Assembly (NCBI GenBank): GCA_918807975.1
Contig: OU964923.1
Span: 5,394,001-5,458,000 of the forward strand
Length of the DNA stretch: 64,000 bases
Direction of reading: 5' to 3'
Origin: Aplidium turbinatum
Taxonomy: Eukaryota > Chordata > Ascidiacea > Aplousobranchia > Polyclinidae
Shown: positions 55,131 to 64,000 of the stretch, in pieces
Numbering within the stretch: the first letter of the stretch is position 1
Layout: the number at the start of each line of letters is the position of its first letter
The notes under the pieces: generated by a model
Told to the model about the DNA's origin: nothing
Seen by the model: only the letters and a program-made list of their open reading frames with translations
Databases searched by the model: none
Translations under genes and position numbers: made by a program

Positions 55131-56079
55131 ATAACTTAATAAGTGGTCTGCCATTCCTGTACAGCCAATGTTTCACGTTATTGGTTTTGTTTCATATAAG
55201 TCTTTCCATTAAACTAATGAGTTAATTTCATTTTCAATTGTTTTAATGAATTCTTTACCACCTTAAGCTTAGGGATAGACGCCAGAATTAAAGCTCTAGC
55301 ATGAATATTAAGTGAATTATTGTCATTACACTGTTTTGTCGGCCATCTTGAAAATGACAACTTTCCGGTGCTCTGATTCTCCTAGATTTTTAATATATTA
55401 TTCTTGATGATAGCCTAAATAGGCCTACTAGAAAAAACCTTTTGGAAAACCTTTTGTAGAAAATTTTTTTTGTTTTTAAATTTTTGTTTGAAAAGTTTGT
55501 TTATCCGCCAGTTTGAGAAAAAAATTGGCGGATTTTCAAAAAAAGCGGATAACTTTTTTTCACCAAAAGATTTTCACAGGGATTTTTTTTTGGTCAATGT
55601 ACATAATCAACAGAAGCAATGTGCAAAGTTTCAGCTTTACACCAATTAAGTCAAGGTTCGACCCTTTTTTTCGCTTCAACGACTGGACTAGTAGTGATTT
55701 TCTGCTTCTTACTAAGACGAATTGCCCAAGGTAGGTATTTTGATATAACTTAAACGTTTTTGAATATACAGTATACGAAATCTTTTTGTTTCTGTTAGTA
55801 GTGACTAATGTCAGTAATATATGGATAAACTTTCGTTTAAAATGCTGAAGCATGTTGACCAGAATTTTGAAATTAAAGATGCTTTGAGGTACCGTAAGTT
55901 GTCACATTCTGTGACAACTTACCCCGATGATCAATAGTAATAATTCATGAATCCTATTGTTTCAATCAGAGTGTATTTCTGTAAATTCTGTTATATTTAG
56001 GGTAAACTACTGTATTACCAATAATTCCTATTTTTTTCTTTAACATATAAAACCGGTAGCTTAGGCTATATTTTTGTAG

Positions 56080-56870
56080 ATGCGTAACTGCCAAAGGAAA
56101 ACTGAACGTGGACGGTATTCGAAAGACGCGACGAAGGCTGCTGCAGAAGCGGTGCCTGAGCTTCAGAAACAATGATGTTAACTACAAAACCTTAAGTCGT
56201 TACATTCCAAGCTATAAGGCTAACAACAACAGCCTGAAGGACGCCCAGCTTGGTTATACTTCTCACCACCAAGTGCTGACCACAACTATGGAGGATAGTT
56301 TAGCAAAGTCCAGGAAAAGGAAGAAGGGAAAATAAGAGATATACACAGACTCACTTGTTATGAAAAGGATGGCAGAAGAAAAGAACAGCAAAACAAAAGG
56401 GAAGAAAACAGCCGCTAAAAGAGTAATAAAGTTTCAAAAGAAGACCAAAAATCCAGCACCAGAATCATCAAGTGATGACAATAAAAGCTCAGATGAAACA
56501 GCTTGTGCGATGATGCCACCGATGAAGACTCAGATGATGAAAGTTGTGTCCAGACACCACTTAGTCTTGATAACATAGATATTGACGACCACATTCTTGT
56601 GAAATTCGAAAGTGATTGAGCCGCACAATGTTACGTTGGGACAGTTTTAGAAGTCACCAAAGATCAGAGTAGATCAAACTTCATGCGGAAAAAATGCCTT
56701 GATAAATTTGGAAACATGCGGTTTCATTTTCCTGAAAATCCTGATACTTACCTTTACCACTAGAGGATGTTGTCTTCAAGCTTCCAACTCTAGTTTGTGG
56801 ACAAACAAAACGAGGAGAAAACTTGTTTAGCTTTCACTGCTCTCAATTATCTGAGTACAATGTGCAGTAG
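56080..56870 (+). pseudogene. Pogo/Tigger-like transposase remnants
   Basis: The N-terminus starts at ATG 56080 ('MRNCQRKTERGRYSKDATKA'), then shifts frame to 'NYKTLSRYIPSYK' and 'LGYTSHHQV', as in pogo-type helix-turn-helix domains. Downstream (about 56360-56870) is the usual carboxy tail: a Lys-rich run, an Asp/Ser-rich run, 'HILVKFES', 'CYVGTVLEV' and 'MRFHFPENPDTY'. The whole central DDE catalytic domain is missing and several frames are used, so the gene is dead. Confidence 0.7.
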
Positions 56871-57524
56871 TTTTGGACTCCACACAAAAGCCAATTAAGT
56901 AACAACAAATACCATAGGCTACTTGTAAAGTGAATACCATGTATAATTGGCTTTTTAATGTAGCCTATCTGTATTATCTTATTCATTCCTTTGTACTCTA
57001 TCTTAAATAAACTTTATGCGTTACAAACTGCATGTGACAATTTACCCCAAGGTTTGTGACAACTAACCCTGAGGCGGGGGTAAAAGTCTCACCTCAGTGC
57101 TCATTTAAAATGTTGAAAAATTTGGATAAAGAATATAGTCATGTGGAGTATTATATGGACTTCAAGTACTCGAAGTACAACAGTAAACCTTAGTTCGTAA
57201 ATGTTTATGAAATTCCCACCCAGGGAGTGTACATGGTTTAATTAGTAAATTTTGTGACTTCTTGCCCCCTCTTCCCCTACATAGGCTATTCCGTTTTTAG
57301 TTCCAATTGAGATGAGTGTAGCCAAGGACATGTAGGATCATAGACATATGACGCTTGGCGCGTTCTCAGGCTGTAGCAAGACAAAACTGTTTGGGTTGGA
57401 TAAAAGAACACTCCGGCTAAATATAGCCTAGGTCTGTTGTATTGCACATGAAATTATAAAATTGCGTACAGCAAAACATTTAAAATGCAGCAAGGTAAAT
57501 TGCACATTTCTAACTGCGTTCATT

Positions 57525-60500
57525 TTAGCGATAATAATTTTCCATTCCAGTTAACTCCAAACTGCGTTTCCATAAATCGTCTTGCACCTGCAGATCATAC
57601 GCTGGACAGTTTGTGCTTACAAACCTCTCCTTCCATCCTTCATAGCATCGGAAAGAAGGCGGCGAAATGTCAATCAGGTTAATTAAATCGTTTGCTGGTT
57701 CTCTTGGATCCTGAAAGAGTGAACTAATTTATGTTAGCTAAGCTAGGCCTGCTCAAACAACACTGGGACCGGGAAGCTTTTCAAATGACTTTATACACCG
57801 ATTGGATGCATTTGTAGCCTAAACTGTTCAAAACTGAGCCTCAGGATATGATTGGTTGGAGCATATAGGTTTGGCTTTGATCTTTATTCTCGGACTGACA
57901 AAGCCTTGATAGGTTATTTCTGGTAGTTTCACATACTTGTAGAGGCTTCTGAAGCAGGGCCGATTACCGAGATTGGCAGAGTGAAGTTTCCGATTGTTGA
58001 AGTCTTGTTGCCGGGGAATTATTCCATCAATTAGGTGCCGCTGAATGGAGAGCAGTCCCTAGAATGCGTTGCTTGAGCGCACACCCCATGATAAAATTCA
58101 AATATCTGAGAATACACTACAGCTATTTAAACTTTTGTAATTGTCACAAGGATGGCGCAAAACGTTATATGGGGCAGTGGACAAAAGCAAGAAGCAGCCT
58201 CATATGTCCGCGCCGACTTTAGTAAAATAGTTGCTGAGGATTCTCTTTTGCGATAACCCCAACTTTTGCATGGGATTTTGCATTTCCGCATGGGAGACCA
58301 AAAAGGAGTTGGTGAGAGAAGACATCAGTGTAAGGAACTTGCATAGAATCAACCCCAACAACCGGGAAGCTTGGCAAAAGGGTTCCAAAACTGTCGGACT
58401 TCTGCTAGCGGATACATATGCCAGGTCTCATTTACTATAGAAGGGACAAATGAATGATGATTATAACTCCAAGGGAAAACAAAGATAATTATGCCTTCAA
58501 CAAATACAAAATAAAGTATTTCCGTTTCTACAGTTTAAAAGCAAACGTTTACCCTTCAGTGAAACGTTAGTGAGCTGCAGGGCATGTAGCTTACATGAGG
58601 ACACAAAAACTCAAAATTAGGCTAATCGTCTTTTAAGAACGTGTTTTCCTTTCCCAATGATAAGAAAAAACAATAAATTTCCAACTAAATTACAAATGTG
58701 TTAGCAGATGATCTTCTGAAGAATCAAGTCTATGGCGGCATACAAAAGCAGAAAATATATCATATTATTTTTATTCATATGGAAACTAAACCATGGAGGC
58801 ACCTAAAAACACATGCAGTTCTCTAAGTCAAAGTGCGCCACTAAATTAAAATAAATTAAAATAAGTCAAATATTTTTGCAAGAAATTTAAATTACTTTCC
58901 TTTGCTACTGGGATGCACCGAATGTTTTGTTGCACAAGGAATTGGCATAACCGAAATCGGCTCATACACTTCATTTTTGACGTAAAACATTAACGAAGTT
59001 CGGATCATGTATTTAATTTAATTATTTACAAAGTCACTTCATCTGGTGCAAATCTTTATTAGAATGATAATGATGACTTGACCAGATCTGGTAAAGACTT
59101 GTGCCAGATGAATTGGCTTTCTGAGAGTCCGTCAAGAAGGAAACCTCTTTCCCCTGCGCACAGCCTGGTCCCTGGTACTCACCCGTAAAAATATTGGTCC
59201 TAACGTCTTGAAGAAAACCTTAGCAACAAAACTAGCTCGGTTAAACAATGGTGTGTTCACTGTCCCAGGGTCGTATGCAATCGAAACAACATTTTTGTCT
59301 TTCCATAACCTCTGAAGTTTGTAAGTCATCAACACCAGCGCATGTTTACTTCTGGCATACGATGCGTAAGGTTTGTAATCTCTGCGAAATAGATTGAAAA
59401 CTTGCATCAATCTACTGTACTTCCATATTATAGCCTACTCTTCGCAAGACTGTCTAAAATATCAGTATATGTGCTCTCACACTTTTACAGTATATTTACG
59501 TTAACCCGTAAAGTTCAAAAGAATTGATCCAGTTACCGTTATCGAAATGGGTAAACTGACGGATCATCGTGTAAAAATTATTGAAAACAAATGCTGTTTC
59601 AAAACTTGCCGAATTGAGATTTTGCTACAGAGAAACTGACTGATGTGAGAAGAGCAACAGTTTTAGGCGGATTTTTTAACAGAATACACAAAAAATGCAG
59701 TTTTGATTAGGTCGTATGCTTTCAATAAACTGTCGTCGTAGCAAGCCTAATTAGAAATCAATAAGTTGCTCCTTGGCACCAACAAGATATTACCCCCCCC
59801 CTCCAGCATAAGCAGTGATAGGCTACAACACAGATAGTTACCTTTTGCTAGGGCGAACGCCTTTTTCACTGAAGTCACCATCACTTATGACGCGCGTAGA
59901 TGACGTCACGTTAATGATTCTTGTTCTGGTAGCAGTGGTCAGTAATTCTTGAAGCAAACCAATCAACATAAAATGTCCCAGGTAGTTGATGGAAAATTCT
60001 AGATTCGCACCAAGTTCAGTGTAACGTAAAGGGACGAACATAACTCCAGCTATAAAATATAGTTATATGATTGATTCATCATCATAAAGTCGAGGGTAGA
60101 AAATAATGAAGTGCCAAGTTTTTTATATTTCAATTGCAGTTTTGTAATCAAGTCCTGAAGAGTTTTAAATATCATTAGTCGCAATTCTTGGCGACCTGCC
60201 CCTATTTCTTTTTCCATTCGTTTTTCTTTCCAATAGTTGTCTTTGCATGATTGGTTACGAAACGTTTATCTCCAGGGTTGAAAAGCATCTTCTCAAACTC
60301 AATCGTGGAAGTTGTTCATACTCGTAGAGCAGTGTTTCGGGGTTCCCAGTGAAAACCATGGGGGTCTAAAAGGAATGCCAAATGCTCTTTCACCATCATT
60401 TAACTCGCGTGTAGGTTTCATAGACGAGAGTTCCAAAGTTATTAAGGGGTTGACCCTAGATTCCCTGGACAAGAAATGTTACAAATCGCTGTTAAAGCTA

Positions 60501-63183
60501 AATTAGTTGCTTGCATGCTATTCTATCCACTGAGCTACTTGTGTTACCGCACACATGAAGCTTGATTTTGAGATAATTTCCTTTGCAGATCAAACAATCA
60601 CAGTTTTTCATCACGGCATGGTCAGTCGTCACAACACGAATTTACCGACATTAACATTGTCCGGTCGAGTAGTGCAAGTCTTCATGGTCTAGCAAAATTT
60701 GGCAAGTACCGAAGAACAGAAGTTGAAGGCTTCAGCTTTGCATATTTGCAAGTTGCCCTCAACCCCCACAACGTAATACCAGACAAAACCATCTGACCAC
60801 TTTCACAACACTAATGAAACATGAAGACAGAATTTTTTCAAATGACGTTTAGTCAAGATAAAAATTCAAGATTTTAAGTGGTGTCTTGTCAACTACAATG
60901 CAAAGAATGTTAAGTAAAAATATAACTTGTACCGCAATTGATGAGAAGGTCTATATCTTGATGTTTTTTGCGTATGAGAGCAGAAAACTCCTTGATAGAA
61001 GACGGAGAAGCAAGGTCCAAGTATAAATACTCAACTGCACAATTCATACGAATGTTGAAATAAAGACGGAAAACTATTTGAATAGCATCTATGTGATGTA
61101 TAATGTCTGTTTTACACATAATTATAGCTATGTATGGCAGCTAGTATCTTTAGTTGGACTATCAATAAAAAGTGTAAGGGAAATCTATTCTGAATATCAG
61201 CATAAAATCTTTTTTTTCAATACATACTTATCACTTTATAATGTCAGGAATTTAACCTACAAACAACAGCATCTAACTCACCTCCATCGACTGGAACCTG
61301 AGCAGAATAATTGGATCCAACTATAATGGTGTAGCCAATATCATGCAGTCTTTTCACAGTTTCATGCCCAATCCCAGAAGTCCCACCAGTAACAACAGCC
61401 ACTCCTCTTCTATGAGTAAAAGTTGTTGCAACTATAGAAAAATTAAAGTTTGGTAGACAATAATATAAAATTTGTAAGTGGCAGGTGATTTTTACAATAG
61501 CAAGAAGATTAGGTATAAATAAAAACAGTTGAAAAATTCTGTGTCTGTAGAAATCCTTGCATTGAAAAAACTTTTTTTGTCCTAATAAGCTTGATTAAAT
61601 TTTGAACATTTGTTGAGGTTTTGAGCCAATACGGTGATGGTTAACGAAAAGTTTATTTGTTTTTGTTTTTCATATCTTTATCCTGCAATGCGGGAAAGCG
61701 GACTTGAGCGCTATGCATCGGTGTACGCCTTCCGACGTACATCTGACCCACGCTGCAGCCGACTGCAATGTCTGTTTCCGGTTGTCTACTCTACTTATGT
61801 CTTGAATTTGGTACTACCCATTACTCGAAATCGATCACTGGGTAGAGGCAATTATCGTAAAGTTTCTTGCCCAGAGAAACAACAGCAAGTGCGGGTGGCT
61901 GGAGTCGAACATGCAGGCTCTCGACTGCGAGCCCAACAAGCAAAACACTCAGACATGGCTGCCGATAAAGTTCCTGTTTGTTAAAGAGAAGTTGTTGAGT
62001 ACATAACATCCTAACGCAGCCGAGCTGATGCAAGACAATTGATTACAGCCGACCTGTCGCTGAGACATCTCAACACAGGATACATCTCACCATGAGACTA
62101 GCCTATTTGATGTGAAATCTACTTTATTTACTGAGCATATTATCTTTCCTTGTTCAGATACTTTTGTTTACCAACGATTAATTTTTGTCAATTGTTTCAC
62201 TAGACAGTAGACACTTGATGTGATGCAAAAGTTGTCCAACATATATTTGAAAAAAAGAGCAAGCTATGCACAGACAAAAGACTACATCATCAACATATTC
62301 TATTGTAGCTTGATTGTACTTTAAATTAAAGTAACTTCATTATGGGGAATGTTGTAAAAATTTTATGATGGCGCAAAAAATGTATTGAAGATCAATGATC
62401 AAATTAGTATTTTAGAGCTGCTGAGAACTGTGAATCCAACTTACCATACTGAAAGTATCACATATTATATCAACACAAGGCATTATTACAACAGTACGGT
62501 GACATGACTCTACTTTGAGTTGTAGGTTGGCTTATATGTTTGTTAGTAAAATAGCTTACATTGTCTTGTTTGAAAAAAATGGATGAATTTACGTCGCAAC
62601 AAGTGTCTACTGTCTAGTAATAACAATTGTGATAGAAATGTAACACTGGTAAACAAAAATATCTGCACAATGCAAGATAGAATAGAATTTGCGTCAATTA
62701 GTTTTGTGATGAGATGTACTCTGTGGTGAGATGTCTTTGGGACAAGTCGGTCACAGTTAATTGTCTCATGTCACATTGACCAGTGCAGACTGCAGAATGT
62801 CTTGATCCCAATAAAAATTATTCTACAATCAGGTGTCATTAGAGGGTTAGTCTTGAATTGCACTGAATAACTGCAGTAGGTTAACATTAGATGTTTCTAT
62901 TGTGAAACATGTGTACCACAAACAAGACATGAAACATCATGCAAAACAGAGTAAGTTTACATTTACACTTTGTTTCCATAATTATGCAAATGCAACATGG
63001 AATTGCCCATCTCTTAAATTTACCTGGAGGGGTACATGCTACGTTACTGCTTTTTATAAAGAGCTGTTGGTAGAAATTGATAATCTTTCTCATTATCTGA
63101 ACTATGCTCACGTAAGCGCCAATTAAATAAATACCAGCTAAAAGTTGAAGATTGGCAGTCAACCTTACAATTGACTGATACAT
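57525..63183 (-). CDS. DHRSX: DHRSX-like short-chain dehydrogenase/reductase (6 exons)
   Basis: Exons in transcript order: 63183-63024, 61431-61282, 61073-60933 (or from 61034), 60049-59842, 59381-59183, 57710-57525. Phases agree throughout, giving 347 residues (334 with the shorter exon 3); human DHRSX is 330. An N-terminal hydrophobic segment is followed by the cofactor motif 'TGGTSGIG' (about 68-75), 'VEYLYLDLAS', 'INCAG' (the NNAG site with Cys in place of the second Asn), 'NYLGHFML', the Ser strand 'INVTSS', and catalytic 'YARSK' with Y228 and K232. The order and wording of 'KHALVLMTYKLQRLW' and 'DPGTVNT', and the ending 'DDLWKRSLELTG', follow DHRSX rather than other SDRs. Human DHRSX has been assigned to polyprenol-to-dolichol conversion at the ER; the same role here is inference. 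The segment after exon 5 aligns only loosely with the family, so a small exon could be missing. Confidence 0.86.
57896..58086 (-). repeat. SINE body, copy 3, head missing
   Basis: Shares the central blocks with the 45.4-kb copy ('AAAGCCTTGATAGGTTATT', 'CCGGGGAATTATTCCAT') but stops before the tRNA-like head. It lies in the last intron of the DHRSX-like gene. Confidence 0.6.
61800..61990 (-). repeat. tRNA-derived SINE in DHRSX intron 1
   Basis: On the minus strand a tRNA-like block ending in the B-box 'ATGTTCGACTCC' precedes 'CTGGGCAAGAAACTTTACG' and 'TTGCCTCTACCCAGTG', the widely conserved 3' domain of many animal SINEs. Confidence 0.6.
62034..62766. repeat. Long inverted-repeat element in DHRSX intron 1
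   Basis: The left arm (about 62034-62225) contains 'GACAATTGATTACAGCCGAC', 'GAGACATCTCAACACAG' and 'CACTAGACAGTAGACACTTG'. The right arm (about 62575-62766) repeats these as the complement (minus strand 'GACAATTAACTGTGACCGAC', 'AAGACATCTCACCACAG', 'TACTAGACAGTAGACACTTG'). The 350-bp centre is unique and non-coding. No clear target duplication. Confidence 0.75.
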
Positions 63184-64000
63184 TTTTATTTCTGCTTACA
63201 GCACTGTAAAAATAAACAGCCACAATTGTTAGATAAAGTAACATCTTTTGGTATCTGTCAACAAGAACAACAAGAAAGCAAAAGCTTTAGATGTGCCCAG
63301 CAGTGGCGTATATTCAGGGTGTTCAAGGTGTGCACTGCACACCCCAAGAAATCCAGAAAAAAAGAAAATTTCCATCGGTTGTCGATGTTCTTTACTTTCA
63401 TGATATTCTAACATCTTGCTGCATGCTGATTGCTTTCTTTTCAATTGCAAAACTCTTCCCCTTCTAATTTTAATACTCCAACGTTTGAAGTCATTGCCTT
63501 TAATTTTTTTCGGTCATTACCTTTACGCTGGGTGTGCACTGACAACTTTGCGACTGCTATTTAAAATAAACAAATAAAAAAAATGACGTCACAAGGCAGC
63601 GAAAACAGCAATGGTTTTAGGTCAGCCAGGCTGTGCACTCGCTGATCTGCACACCTTGGCGCGTCATTGGGGGAATCCCAGACAATAGCAAGTTTTAGCT
63701 TGTTGGATTAGAGTTTGAGGTGATCAGCGTTGGAAACAACTTTTGCTAGAACTGAAGCAAAAGCAAGCTTTCTACGACAATGTAATTCAAACATTTATTG
63801 CACAAACAAGAAGAATTGAATTATGCTATAGATGAATTTTCCTTCTGTAGTCGAGGTGTTAAACATTTTCGTTTTTACTAAGTAGTACGGCGGATAAAAG
63901 TACAGCCGACCAACATAGCAATCGACTTTCTTTTCTTGTTTATCATCGAGTTGCTTTGCTATTGTTTTTGTTTTAACTTTCACCTGTTTGTTTTTAATTC
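63184..64000. other. Upstream region of the DHRSX-like gene
   Basis: Contains a likely repeat starting CAGTGGCGTATATTCAGG at 63301 and perhaps ending near 63668 (minus strand CAATGACGCGCCAAGGTGTG); both sides hold AAGGTGTGCA. This has the look of a hAT MITE, but no matching 8-bp flanks were found. The promoter should lie here; no confident TATA or CpG signal is seen. Confidence 0.35.

Larger units (their letters stand above)
52158..55690 (+). mobile_element. DNA element with arms of about 180 bp and a PIN-like nuclease gene
   Basis: The left arm (52158 to about 52337) and right arm (about 55500-55690) are inverted copies: TAGTCCAGTCGTTGAA ... 'TTGACTTAATTGGTGTAAAG' ... 'GGTGAAAAAAAGTTATCCGC', each ending in a small ATGGCGGA-type hairpin. 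GTA or TA may be the target duplication. The decayed gene inside belongs to a family seen in several invertebrate genomes whose superfamily I cannot name. Confidence 0.65.
51973..57281 (+). mobile_element. Pogo-like (Tc1/mariner) transposon, broken, carrying another element
   Basis: The left tip TGTAGGGGAGAGAGGGG and the right tip (minus strand) TGTAGGGGAAGAGGGGG are inverted repeats, flanked by TA on each side (51971-51972 and 57282-57283). GTGACAACTTACCCC-type motifs recur near both ends. Transposase pieces lie at 56080-56870. Most of the 5.3 kb is a second element (52158-55690). Confidence 0.7.

Noticed and set aside
58200-58388. Minus-strand frame between DHRSX exons 5 and 6
   Set aside because: No SDR-like residues and no suitable splice sites in phase.
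61634-61984. 116-codon plus-strand frame in DHRSX intron 1
   Set aside because: It overlaps a SINE on the other strand and shows no family resemblance or splice context.

Overview
The window is AT-rich eukaryotic DNA. Its protein-coding genes are split into many short exons with GT-AG introns, and most of the remaining sequence is transposon-derived. The host genes (a TIR-domain signalling protein, an NHE3-type Na+/H+ exchanger and a DHRSX-type dehydrogenase) point to a metazoan. Compact exons, introns loaded with small DNA transposons, and tRNA-derived SINEs would suit a marine invertebrate, perhaps a tunicate, but the species cannot be fixed from the sequence. No rRNA, CRISPR array, bacterial operon or LTR/virus-like element was recognised.

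Layout. (1) 2451-14009, minus strand: a nine-exon gene for a protein of about 631 residues, with an N-proximal TIR domain and a long Ser/Pro-rich tail. A 5'-truncated LINE with an open reverse-transcriptase frame sits antisense in its sixth intron. (2) 14-21.8 kb: mostly a nest of DNA transposons, including a hAT remnant (16357-16860), an unclassified element (16941-17805) and a hAT element with an 8-bp target duplication (18222-19821). (3) 21827-48769, plus strand: a 20-exon SLC9A3-like Na+/H+ exchanger whose exon phases join into one 909-residue frame. Its introns hold a foldback element family with 9-bp target duplications, hAT MITEs, SINEs and many copies of a roughly 88-bp palindromic MITE. 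(4) 48.8-52 kb: probable 3' UTR and intergenic DNA with a diverged tandem duplication. (5) 51973-57281: a pogo-like transposon flanked by TA, containing a second element with arms of about 180 bp and a decayed PIN-like nuclease gene. (6) 57525-63183, minus strand: a six-exon DHRSX-like short-chain dehydrogenase.

The three host genes show no functional linkage: innate-immune signalling, ion transport and lipid/polyprenol metabolism. The most unusual content is the layered transposon record. Several insertions can be ordered in time because one element splits another, and an empty paralogous site supports one of them.
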